From JBBQED01 sp038320345 (GTDB lineage Bacteria; Bacteroidota; Bacteroidia; AKYH767-A; OLB10), in the NCBI GenBank assembly GCA_038320345.1, contig JBBQED010000004.1:248001-312000 (forward strand): a DNA stretch of 64,000 nucleotides, given 5' to 3'. A program made the translations under genes and the position numbers. The notes under the pieces are model-generated. The model saw only the letters and a program-made list of their open reading frames with translations. It searched no databases and had not been told where the DNA came from. Of this stretch, positions 34,310-42,381 are shown piece by piece. Positions within the stretch are counted from its first letter, which is position 1; each line of letters starts with the position of its first letter.

Positions 34310-34723
34310 CTATCGGATCATTACTCCTTTGCGGTTTAACAAAGGAATACTAGTAAAGAAATCTTCGCGAATAGTTTCCGGCAAAAACACATATTTCTTA
34401 TCGTAGATCACCTCATCAAGATAAAAACTGACCCAATACTCATTATTCAAACCAAAAACATCATGTTGAATGGGTTCAATCAGCATAAAGTCTAGCGCCT
34501 CAATAGTACCTAAGTAATGTCGCAATGTCGAAGTCTTCACTTGCTCGCCTTTAAATGATCCATATCCCTTACTGCTCACAATCACGTTCTCGATAGGATC
34601 TCCTTTCAGATTCAAAATGTATACTTCCCAAAGTGAATCTCCTTCTTCTTCCATTGCACCCAGCTTAGGAATAACAGCTACGGCAACATCTTCTACTGCA
34701 ATACGTGGAATATCTTTTAACAT
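34310..34723 (-). CDS. Conserved hypothetical protein, 137 residues
   Basis: A soluble, beta-rich protein opening MLKDIPRIAVEDVAVAVIPK and containing WEVYILNLKGDPIENVIVSS, SSKGYG and NEYWVSFYLDEVIYDKKYVF, ending FFTSIPLLNRKG. I cannot name the family. It has no signal peptide or obvious catalytic residues. It lies between the serine hydrolase (22 bases upstream) and the exonuclease (42 bases downstream) on the same strand, hinting at a shared transcript. The even, well-formed domain suggests a conserved gene rather than an orphan. Confidence 0.7.
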   Translation of the reverse strand: MLKDIPRIAVEDVAVAVIPKLGAMEEEGDSLWEVYILNLKGDPIENVIVSSKGYGSFKGEQVKTSTLRHYLGTIEALDFMLIEPIQHDVFGLNNEYWVSFYLDEVIYDKKYVFLPETIREDFFTSIPLLNRKGVMIR

Positions 34724-34744
34724 AATTTAATCCTGCTTAATAAT

Positions 34745-35902
34745 TTAATTTTTACCTGCCGCATGTACCCAATCCATTACACCCTTTACATATATGGGCA
34801 TATCCGTCAATGAGCCATCATCCTGTTTCTCTCCTCGCTTATGTCCGAGGCGGACAAATACAATATTTTCATCCGGAATAACTACAATATACTGTCCTAA
34901 AATTCCACGGCAATAAAAGATATTCTTACCCGAATAACTTCCAATCCACCAATGATAACCATACACTTCATTAGGTCCTGGTCCATCTGTTAATGGAGCT
35001 GGCGTTACACTTTCACGTACCCAATTTGTATCAACAAGTTGATTGCCTTTCCAGTTTCCATCATGCAAGTATAAGGAACCAATTCTTGCAAAATCGCGGG
35101 CATTGGTATAGAAACAACAATAGGATTTCTCATGTCCATCGGCTTTATCGAGACTCCATTCGGCGCCGTGCACCGCTTGTAAAGGCTTCCATAATTTTTC
35201 TGAAGCATACGCACTGATGGATTTTCCTGTAGCTTTCTCGAGAACAAGTCCGAGTATTTCTGTACAAGCACTTTGATAATTAAATTCTTTCCCTGGCATT
35301 TTAACAACTTCCAGATCCCTTACCAATTTATATAAATCAGTTCCATAATATGCTTCTGTAGTTTTACTCAGCGGATTTGCATAAGCTTCATCCCAACTCA
35401 GATCAGCCGACATCGTTATCAAATGCCGAAGTGTTAACTGTGCTCGCGTTCCGGTTTTGTACTCTGGAATGAAGTCTCCAACTTTCTGATCAAGGCTGTT
35501 AATCTTTCCTTCCTTAATCGCCATTCCGATCATCACTCCTACAATACTCTTCGCCATAGAAAATGAATTCGACAAAGACGAATCACTATATCCTTCCCAG
35601 TATTTTTCAAATAAGAGAGAATCATTTTTGATCACTACAAAAGCAACTGATTTGTATTTTTCGAGTGCCGTATTTAGCGCTTCAGGAATTGCTGTTTTAT
35701 TATAGGCCGCATCAAAAGGCCACTCCACTCCATTGCCAGCAGCAATTTCGCGCGAAGAAAATAAATCTTGATCATCGATATCTACAAAATTATAAGCAAT
35801 CGTTTTATAGAGATAAGTCTTGCCGGTGACCCAAATAAAAACATTGAAAACTAGAATGAGTCCTAAGATAATTACACCGGTAACTTTGAGTCCTTTTTTC
35901 AT
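34745..35902 (-). CDS. Membrane-anchored serine hydrolase (beta-lactamase class C fold)
   Basis: A 385-residue protein with an N-terminal TM or signal anchor (VTGVIILGLILVFNVFIWV) and a class C beta-lactamase/esterase domain. The active-site SxxK is SMAK in NSFSMAKSIVGVMIG; the second motif YQS appears in FNYQSACTEILGL. A His-rich KTG-like third motif near VRLGHKRG is plausible. Such proteins act as esterases, D-amino-acid peptidases or carboxypeptidases in the periplasm; antibiotic resistance should not be assumed. It lies 9 bases after lipB and precedes the 137-residue gene. Confidence 0.85.
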   Translation of the reverse strand: MKKGLKVTGVIILGLILVFNVFIWVTGKTYLYKTIAYNFVDIDDQDLFSSREIAAGNGVEWPFDAAYNKTAIPEALNTALEKYKSVAFVVIKNDSLLFEKYWEGYSDSSLSNSFSMAKSIVGVMIGMAIKEGKINSLDQKVGDFIPEYKTGTRAQLTLRHLITMSADLSWDEAYANPLSKTTEAYYGTDLYKLVRDLEVVKMPGKEFNYQSACTEILGLVLEKATGKSISAYASEKLWKPLQAVHGAEWSLDKADGHEKSYCCFYTNARDFARIGSLYLHDGNWKGNQLVDTNWVRESVTPAPLTDGPGPNEVYGYHWWIGSYSGKNIFYCRGILGQYIVVIPDENIVFVRLGHKRGEKQDDGSLTDMPIYVKGVMDWVHAAGKN

Positions 35903-35911
35903 ATGGGGAAA

Positions 35912-36664
35912 TTAGTTTTTTATACGATCCGGCCAAGGTAATAGTTCATGATCTGGAGAAGCAATTCCAAACTGAAATAACTCCTGCAGATGCAAGAGTA
36001 CTTTAATCTTCACTTCCTCAAGGTCTAAAGAATGTCCAAGTTCTTTTTCCAGTGAAGTCACTCCTTTATCTTCAATTCCACAGGGCACAATATATCCAAA
36101 GTAATCGAGATCTGTATTTACATTAAATGCAAAGCCATGCATTGTTACCCAACGACTACATCGTACTCCGAATGCACAAATTTTTCTGGCGTTCTCCGCA
36201 TCATCCTTATCTACCCATACACCAGTAAGACCTGGGATTCGTCCTGTTTCCAATCCGTAATCTTTACACGTTAAAATAATTGCTTCCTCCAGCAAGCGTA
36301 GGTATTTATGGATATCGTTAAAGAAAAAATCGAGATCGAAAATCGGATAACCTACTAATTGCCCGGGACCATGATAGGTAATATCTCCGCCACGGTTAAT
36401 TTTATAATAGGTAGCTTGAATTCTTTGCAATACATTTTCATCCGCCAGCAAATGTTCCGGCAAACCGCTTTTTCCTAAAGTAAACACATGAGGATGCTCG
36501 CAGAAAATTAAAAAATGCCGAGATGGATGCTGTTCATTTTCAGGTAAGCTTCTATTCGCTAACTTCTGACGTAATGTTTCAGCAAGCAATGCTTCTTGTA
36601 AATCCCAGCATTGCTTGTAATCTATTAACTCAAGATCATGAAACGAAACATTCTGCATCAGCAA
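35912..36664 (-). CDS. lipB: Octanoyltransferase (lipoate biosynthesis)
   Basis: A 250-residue enzyme that moves an octanoyl group from ACP to lipoyl domains. It shows HPHVFTLGKSG, RGGDITYHGPGQLVGYP, KICAFGVRCSRWVTMHGFA with catalytic Lys161, and VPCGIEDKGVTSL with catalytic Cys195, spaced 34 residues apart as in the E. coli enzyme. It has a somewhat longer N-terminus than E. coli LipB. The gene lies between ispG and the serine hydrolase on the same strand with short gaps. A lipA gene is not seen in the window. Confidence 0.94.
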   Translation of the reverse strand: MLMQNVSFHDLELIDYKQCWDLQEALLAETLRQKLANRSLPENEQHPSRHFLIFCEHPHVFTLGKSGLPEHLLADENVLQRIQATYYKINRGGDITYHGPGQLVGYPIFDLDFFFNDIHKYLRLLEEAIILTCKDYGLETGRIPGLTGVWVDKDDAENARKICAFGVRCSRWVTMHGFAFNVNTDLDYFGYIVPCGIEDKGVTSLEKELGHSLDLEEVKIKVLLHLQELFQFGIASPDHELLPWPDRIKN

Positions 36665-36684
36665 TTCTATTTTACTTGGTATTT

Positions 36685-38649
36685 TTAATTTCTATCCACC
36701 CAATCACCATGCTCACGAATTAAATCAATCAACGCATCTACCGCAAGACCAGCATCGATACTTTTCGTTACCACTTCGCGTCCTTTATAAAGTGTAATCT
36801 TACCCGGGCCACTTCCTACATATCCATAATCAGCATCCGCCATTTCCCCCGGACCATTCACAATACATCCCATGATTCCGATTTTAATTCCTTTTAAGTG
36901 ATCAGTGCGGGAACGAATTTTTGCAGTAGTTTCTTGAAGATCGAAGAGTGTTCGTCCACAACTCGGACAACTAATATATTCTGTTTTAGAAATTCGTGTA
37001 CGCGCTGCCTGCAGAATTCCAAAGGCCAAACTATTCAAAAATTGCGGAGATACCTTACCGTTAGCCTCGAGCCAGATTCCATCACCGAAGCCATCAAGCA
37101 ATAATCCGCCTAAATCAGTACTCGCATGCAACTGCAGATCTTCCGCTTTCAACGAATCGTAATTCTGTTTAAAAATAATCGGCACTTTACACTCATTCAT
37201 CATCAATGCTGAAGCCATACGACGCAAAGCAGGCATCGTATGTTGATTATTTGTCCAGAGCACCAACACACAGGTAGCATCCAGTTCCGCCAGCTTCAAA
37301 TGATGCTTTCCCATCACATCATCCATCTCCACTAAAATAAAATTCAAGACGGAAGAAATCTGTGAGGAACCATGAAATTCTTCAGCAGTAAATAATGGAT
37401 AATGACGATCTTTCTCTGGTGCATCCTTCCACGCTTTCGCATTCATAATAACGCTTAGCGTTCCGGGAATATCGAAAGAAAGATGTTTGTTGCCCGTGAA
37501 AATATAATCGCAAGCTTGATCACCAATATTCCATTTATCAGTAGGCACAGAATACTGATAACCCACTGCGAATAAATTTGCAGGAGTAATCGTTTCATAC
37601 GTACTAAAATCAGCAACCACCCGCGGAACTTGATGAGCACCTAGATCCGAAACTTCGATGGAAGTTCGTCGCTTATAGGAATATGGATCGTAAGGTAATT
37701 CAAGAGCAGTTCCATTGCTTGTAAAATCTGGAATAGGTGCATGTGATAAACGATGCTGATAACGATCTACTAATGCGCGTGCTACTGGAATTTCAAATTC
37801 TGGATCTTCTGTGAGTGAAACACGCACGGTATCTCCAATTCCATCTTCGAGTAAAGTCCCAATTCCTGCTGCAGATTTAATCCTTCCATCTTCGCCTTCA
37901 CCGGCTTCCGTAACGCCTAAATGCAAGGGATAATTCATGCCCTGCGCGGTCATTCTATTAATTAATAAACGATAAGCTTGCACCATCACCTGAGGATTCG
38001 AAGATTTCATACTCAGTACGATTTGATGATATCCTTCGTCTTCACATATTCTTAAAAACTCCAACGCAGATTCCACCATTCCATGTGCAGTATCGCCATA
38101 ACGACTCATGATACGATCACTCAATGAACCATGATTAGTACCTATCCGCATCGCAGTACCATACTCCTTGCAAATTCTTACCAATGGAATAAAACGCTCA
38201 CGAATTCTTTCAAGTTCACTTTGATAAGCACTGTCGGTATATTCAATAAAATCAAATTTCTTTTTATCCGCAAAATTGCCGGGATTCACGCGCACTTTCT
38301 CCACAATTCGTGCTGCTACTTCTGCTGCATTAGGAGTGAAATGAATATCAGCAATCAACGGCGTTGCATAACCGCGCTTACGCAATTCTTTTTTTATCAC
38401 TTCCAGATTTCTGGCTTCGTTAATACTCGGTGCTGTAATCCGAACGTACTCACATCCTGCATCAATCATCCTAATCGATTGCTCCACCGTACCCATCGTA
38501 TCCATGGTATCAGTAGTAGTCATGCTTTGCACGCGGATCGGATTATTACCTCCCAACGGCACGTCACCAATCATGACTTCACGAGTTAAGAGTCGGCTGT
38601 AACGGGTCAAGCTATTACAATAGTTTCCGTTACTAAGATGATTTTCCAT
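36685..38649 (-). CDS. ispG: (E)-4-hydroxy-3-methylbut-2-enyl-diphosphate synthase, long form
   Basis: A 654-residue enzyme of the MEP isoprenoid pathway, using a 4Fe-4S cluster to convert MEcPP to HMBPP. The N-terminal TIM barrel starts with REVMIGDVPLGGNNPIRVQSM; the C-terminal cluster domain has CPSCGRT and GCIVNGPGEMADADYGYVG, giving three Cys and the Glu ligand. The insertion between the two halves (about 270 residues) marks the long form typical of Bacteroidota, chlamydiae and plants. I place the start at 38649, not 38703, because a TATCTTTG element lies just upstream. lipB follows 20 bases later. Confidence 0.94.
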   Translation of the reverse strand: MENHLSNGNYCNSLTRYSRLLTREVMIGDVPLGGNNPIRVQSMTTTDTMDTMGTVEQSIRMIDAGCEYVRITAPSINEARNLEVIKKELRKRGYATPLIADIHFTPNAAEVAARIVEKVRVNPGNFADKKKFDFIEYTDSAYQSELERIRERFIPLVRICKEYGTAMRIGTNHGSLSDRIMSRYGDTAHGMVESALEFLRICEDEGYHQIVLSMKSSNPQVMVQAYRLLINRMTAQGMNYPLHLGVTEAGEGEDGRIKSAAGIGTLLEDGIGDTVRVSLTEDPEFEIPVARALVDRYQHRLSHAPIPDFTSNGTALELPYDPYSYKRRTSIEVSDLGAHQVPRVVADFSTYETITPANLFAVGYQYSVPTDKWNIGDQACDYIFTGNKHLSFDIPGTLSVIMNAKAWKDAPEKDRHYPLFTAEEFHGSSQISSVLNFILVEMDDVMGKHHLKLAELDATCVLVLWTNNQHTMPALRRMASALMMNECKVPIIFKQNYDSLKAEDLQLHASTDLGGLLLDGFGDGIWLEANGKVSPQFLNSLAFGILQAARTRISKTEYISCPSCGRTLFDLQETTAKIRSRTDHLKGIKIGIMGCIVNGPGEMADADYGYVGSGPGKITLYKGREVVTKSIDAGLAVDALIDLIREHGDWVDRN

Positions 38650-38655
38650 GCGGTG

Positions 38656-38663
38656 CAAAGATA
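38656..38663 (-). promoter_or_regulatory. -7 element (TATCTTTG) for ispG
   Basis: On the minus strand TATCTTTG lies 6 bases before the ATG at 38649, matching TAnnTTTG. Transcription would start at or within a base or two of the start codon, so the mRNA is probably leaderless, and an upstream ATG at 38703 would not be transcribed. Confidence 0.5.
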
Positions 38664-38840
38664 AGGATACCCACCCTAACAGGCAGGTGCCGAAAAGGTT
38701 CAAACTGCATCAATCTGTGAATCTACGCCATCAATTTATTGTGCACTACTCAAAGAATATTGATCGGCCCATTTTCCCTCGGTAATCCACTTTCCTATTT
38801 TACCGATTACTTTACCCTTAAACTTCCTTTTTTCTAAAGT

Positions 38841-39029
38841 TTCCTTCGTTCAAAAGAGAATTTTTTAGATGCATTAACATTCGCAAACCCCTGAATTACA
38901 ATCCAAAACAAAAAACGGAGACACAAGTTTTATTAATGCTCCAGGACCAACATCCTTGGGAGAATTTTTGATGAACAGGGCAACTTAGTTGGGGGTGATT
39001 ACTTCAGGTGCGATAGTGGAACACAATAA
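38841..39029 (+). pseudogene. Possible degraded small gene (two single-base frameshifts)
   Basis: Three reading-frame blocks join into one protein-like stretch if one extra C in the CCCC run at 38888-38891 and one missing G in the GGG at 38958-38960 are assumed. The joined translation runs ENFLDALTFANP, then SKTKNGDTSFINAPGPTSLG, then RIFDEQGNLVGGDYFRCDSG and a TAA at 39027. No start codon is evident. The antisense frame also reads with few stops, so the strand and even coding nature are uncertain. Confidence 0.25.
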
Positions 39030-39060
39030 TGCGGTGTACTAACCCAAGTATTCTTTTTTT

Positions 39061-39150
39061 GGGCGTGCCCGCTTCAAAAAGCTGCGCTTCTTGAAGCGGT
39101 CGTGCTATGCATGGCTTCACTTCGTTCCGGTGCCGTTTGCTCCACGTATT
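39061..39150. repeat. Palindromic repeat-like element
   Basis: GGGCGTGCCC (39061-39070) is followed by CGCTTCAA (39070-39077) and its complement TTGAAGCG (39091-39098), with an inner AAGC/GCTT extension around a TGC loop, then GGTCGTGCTATGC and a GC-richer tail ending near TTTGCTCCACG. It is clearly more GC-rich than its surroundings. Elements of this layout, GGGCGTGCC then a stem-loop then GGTCGGGCT-like, recur between genes in many Bacteroidota genomes; only one copy is in the window. Confidence 0.5.
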
Positions 39151-39278
39151 GTTACAACTGTACATTCCAATTTCATCACCTTCTTATTTCAGTGATCATC
39201 TTATAAACGGCACTGCCTTAGGCACCACTCCTATCACTCACGCAAAATAAACTGTTTTAAAAATCCGTAACTTACACC

Positions 39279-39761
39279 ATGCTCAAATCATTTCTAGAAA
39301 CCGATTTTTATCTGCTTGAGAAATGGGTACAAACACCAGAAATACTTTTTGAATTTGCAGGAACTACTTTTACTTTTCCCCTTACTTATCTTCAAATTGT
39401 TAATTATCAACTTCAATTCCCTGATCGCTTATTATACTTAGGCTATACTCCCGAAGGTCGCGCTTTTGCTTTTGGCGAAATCATTCCTCAATGCACCAAT
39501 ATCCCTCGTTTAGGAAGAATATTGGTTGGGGAACAATCAGATCGTGGTAAAGGGTTAGGGAAATATTTTATCAAGCTCCTTATTTCAGAATGTACTCGAC
39601 GCTTTCTCACAGCGAAAGTTGAACTATATGTTATGGAAGAAAATAAAATCGCACAGCAGACTTACAAAAGTTTAGGATTTGAATTTAGTACCGACGATCC
39701 CATTCTACTTCATCATCAAGAAAAAGTGTACAAAATTTTCAAAATGAAACGCAGCACTTAA
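39279..39761 (+). CDS. GNAT-family acetyltransferase
   Basis: A 160-residue protein with RIGRILV-like core (IPRLGRILVGEQSDRGKGLG), the acetyl-CoA-binding Q/RxxGxG/A loop (DRGKGLGKYF), and the motif B AQQTYKSLGFEF. The first 80 residues carry the substrate side and are less typical of named GNATs. The substrate is unknown. It converges with the next gene, 24 bases away. The gene stands directly behind the long non-coding region and its palindromic element. Confidence 0.85.
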   Translation: MLKSFLETDFYLLEKWVQTPEILFEFAGTTFTFPLTYLQIVNYQLQFPDRLLYLGYTPEGRAFAFGEIIPQCTNIPRLGRILVGEQSDRGKGLGKYFIKLLISECTRRFLTAKVELYVMEENKIAQQTYKSLGFEFSTDDPILLHHQEKVYKIFKMKRST

Positions 39762-39785
39762 GAAAAGTACAATGAAAATTATAAA

Positions 39786-40193
39786 TTATTTTTCCATCGT
39801 AAAATAATCATTCAAAGGATCTAGCACATAATCGATCCATCCATTTCCAGTTTTATCTGCTTCTTCCTGAGAGGGGAAATTAGTGTGAAACAATACCACA
39901 TCAGTTCCGGCGGGATGCTTCTTAAACTGAAAATGCACCTCAGAAGCCGGAGATTTTTTATCCCATTCCTCCGGCTTCCAGGTGTATGCAAGTTCTTTCC
40001 CGGGAACAAAAGAAACTATTTCTCCAGTTACCCATCCATCGAACATTTCAAAGGGTCCTCCCGCTTCAGGTGAAACAACTGACAATCCTCCACCCCACGC
40101 AGCAATAATTCCTGAGTCTGTGAGTGCTTCAAATACCTTTTCAGGAGTTGAATACACGATGAATGTAGTTTTGAAGGTGTACTTACTTGCCAT
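39786..40193 (-). CDS. SRPBCC / AHSA1-type domain protein
   Basis: A 135-residue protein with YTFKTTFIVYSTPEKVFEALT, GGLSVVSPEAGGPFEMFDGWVTGEI, LAYTWKPEEW and a C-terminal helix WIDYVLDPLNDYFT, characteristic of the AHSA1 (activator of Hsp90 ATPase) branch of the START/Bet v1-like superfamily. Such proteins have a hydrophobic cavity for ligands; function here is unknown. It is 23 bases downstream of the first metalloprotease gene and could share its transcript. Confidence 0.85.
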   Translation of the reverse strand: MASKYTFKTTFIVYSTPEKVFEALTDSGIIAAWGGGLSVVSPEAGGPFEMFDGWVTGEIVSFVPGKELAYTWKPEEWDKKSPASEVHFQFKKHPAGTDVVLFHTNFPSQEEADKTGNGWIDYVLDPLNDYFTMEK

Positions 40194-40216
40194 TATAACT
40201 TCTTATTACTGATTGA

Positions 40217-42292
40217 TTAATTAAAAACGATTAATTGTTGGAACGTATCGCTACCTGCAGTAATGCGGAGCATATACATTCCGCTATAAGATTTATTCTG
40301 CAGTGTTTGTTCAAATATTCCAGAGGCCGCATCAGAAGGGGTAGTTTCTTCTACTTTACGTCCTGTCATATCAAACAATTCCAATTTCACGCTTACACTT
40401 TTCGGGCGATCCATCTTTATATTCAATTGACTTGATGCTGGATTAGGCCATGCTAAGAAACTATATTGATCCGCTAATATTTCATTGATCCCTACAATGC
40501 CTGTGATATTGATATCGTCGATATAAATATTATTTCCAAGATCATTAGTGAATTCAAATTTCAAACGGACGCTAGGCTTATTGCTAAATTGCGCACTCGT
40601 AAGACTCACAGTTTCTGATCTCCAATCTGCTGGTGCTGGAATATACGCTCCACTAGTAGTTGTTGTTGTAGTTCTGAGATTCGCATTGGCTTTCAAATAA
40701 CGTTGAACCCAATTGAGTCCGCAATCAGTACTTACAAATACTTTCAGCGATGAACTATCTGTTGTTGATTTCACTGCAAATGCTAACTTGAATGTTACTT
40801 GCGCCGCCGACAAATTAGTTAAATCATAAGTAGGAGTGATGAAAGCATCAACAGCTCCTGCAGGATTTCCACTTTGATTCACCAAGCGAATTGATTTTGT
40901 TCCAGTAACTGCGGCTAGTGCTGTAATATTCCAAGAAGTAGTAGGTGCAGTATTTTCTACCACCCAATCATTACCTGGAATCGTGATGGTTTCAAAACTC
41001 TCAACAGTTGGAACACTACCTGTCCCGGTATTCGGTAATACATTAATCATTGCAGTTCTGATCAAGGTATCCGCTCCTGATCCATTTGAAACAATTATAG
41101 AAACATCATAAGTTCCTATTGTATTATAAGTAATAGCAGTTGTTGCAGCAGTATCTGTTGATGGTAACCCTCCCGGAAAACTCCAGACCCTAGCAGTTAC
41201 ATCTCCATTCCAAGATTTATCAGAAAAATTAATTGTTGTTCCTGCACAAACACTGTAAACACGATTTGTAAAGTCTGCTATTGGAGCACAGGTTTGTAAA
41301 GTATGCCCTGTTTCAGTTCCTGTTAACACTAAATTTGCTTGGTCGTATAAATTAAATCTAGATCCTGCAGCACCATTTAATGCTGCATGCATCACTGACT
41401 TTTGCCCTTCGGTAAACATTTTATGACAAGCAGCATAATCCATGTAGTTCTGCACATTCGCAATCGTACCACATGAATTTAGAGAAGTGTTGCACCCTCC
41501 AATGATTCCCTTAGTATTCGGAGTATCCTGAATTCCATCGTCGATATTACAATTGGAAGCTAATCCGGGAGTATTGCTATTTCCCCATGTATGCGGAAGG
41601 TTAAGCCAATGTCCTACTTCATGCGCAAGGGAACGCTCAGAGTAATTACTTCCATTGGATGTTCCAATTCCACCAATATAATCATGCAGGATAACTACAC
41701 CATCAACACCGGCACTAATTCCAGGATAATAAGCATATCCTGCAGCTCCACTAGCGATAACTTTCACTACCCAAATATTTAGATACTGATCGTTGGGCCA
41801 GTCCACTAATGCTTTAACATTATCACTTGCTGTTTCAGTAAGTTTAGAATACGTGCGTGTGATTCCGTCTGTACAATTACCATCAGGATCTACATTCGCT
41901 AAAACAAATTCTATCTGACAATCCGCAAAGATGGGTTGAAACAAGGGAATCACATCAACAGTGTCTGGATTGAGTTTCTGATAACTTAAATTGAGAATCC
42001 TCACAGCATCTTCAATTTGTGCTTTACTAATATTTTCAATTCCATACGTGTGAATAACATGGAATACCACAGGGATGCGATAAAGAATTCCGCCTCCTGC
42101 TGTTACTACACGTTGTGCAGGACCTGTATAATCTTTGGTAAACTGCTGCAACTGCGCATGACGAATAGCAATAGATGGATCTGCTTTCACAGCTTCGTTC
42201 CACATACTATCGGTGATACAAGGTTTGTCCTGCGCTTTCACCAACATCACCGAAGTGATCATCAGAAAGAGACTCAATATAATTTTTTTCAT
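40217..42292 (-). CDS. Secreted M43 metalloprotease with PKD domain and T9SS type A tail
   Basis: A 691-residue preproprotein: signal peptide (ending MLVKAQ), a propeptide of about 60 residues, and a pregnancy-associated plasma-protein-A-like (M43) catalytic domain. Zinc site HEVGHWLNLPHTW starts at His224, with the third ligand in the same motif, and the Met-turn reads NYMDYA. A PKD domain (about 350-420, with RVWSFPGG), a jelly-roll-like region (about 430-600) and a type A sorting tail follow. Likely an extracellular zinc endopeptidase. It is paralogous to the next gene, which lies 89 bases away on the same strand. Confidence 0.9.
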   Translation of the reverse strand: MKKIILSLFLMITSVMLVKAQDKPCITDSMWNEAVKADPSIAIRHAQLQQFTKDYTGPAQRVVTAGGGILYRIPVVFHVIHTYGIENISKAQIEDAVRILNLSYQKLNPDTVDVIPLFQPIFADCQIEFVLANVDPDGNCTDGITRTYSKLTETASDNVKALVDWPNDQYLNIWVVKVIASGAAGYAYYPGISAGVDGVVILHDYIGGIGTSNGSNYSERSLAHEVGHWLNLPHTWGNSNTPGLASNCNIDDGIQDTPNTKGIIGGCNTSLNSCGTIANVQNYMDYAACHKMFTEGQKSVMHAALNGAAGSRFNLYDQANLVLTGTETGHTLQTCAPIADFTNRVYSVCAGTTINFSDKSWNGDVTARVWSFPGGLPSTDTAATTAITYNTIGTYDVSIIVSNGSGADTLIRTAMINVLPNTGTGSVPTVESFETITIPGNDWVVENTAPTTSWNITALAAVTGTKSIRLVNQSGNPAGAVDAFITPTYDLTNLSAAQVTFKLAFAVKSTTDSSSLKVFVSTDCGLNWVQRYLKANANLRTTTTTTSGAYIPAPADWRSETVSLTSAQFSNKPSVRLKFEFTNDLGNNIYIDDINITGIVGINEILADQYSFLAWPNPASSQLNIKMDRPKSVSVKLELFDMTGRKVEETTPSDAASGIFEQTLQNKSYSGMYMLRITAGSDTFQQLIVFN

Positions 42293-42325
42293 GCTGCTAG
42301 TATAAATTATTCTGGTGATTTAATT

Positions 42326-42359
42326 GAATGCCCCGACTTGTGTCAAAGCCGGGGCATTC
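42326..42359. terminator. Hairpin between the two metalloprotease genes
   Basis: GAATGCCCCG (42326-42335) pairs perfectly with CGGGGCATTC (42350-42359) around a 14-base loop. It lies 22 bases past the upstream metalloprotease stop on the minus strand, where a terminator is expected, but neither side has a strong T-run, so it may act as a processing or stability element. Confidence 0.5.
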
Positions 42360-42381
42360 TTATTACTTTATAATATTCAAA

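Larger units (their letters stand above)
38650..39278. other. Long intergenic region with possible gene debris and a palindromic element (629 bases)
   Basis: Between ispG and an acetyltransferase gene. It contains the ispG promoter at its left end, a possible degraded coding segment at about 38841-39029, and an inverted-repeat element at 39061-39150. On the minus strand the stretch from about 38845 down to 38736 reads as 35 codons with coding-like composition ending SLSSAQ, lacking a start. No complete gene can be supported. Confidence 0.45.

Noticed and set aside
38131..38589. Open frame antisense to ispG
   Set aside because: Fully inside a well-supported gene and without any recognised motif.
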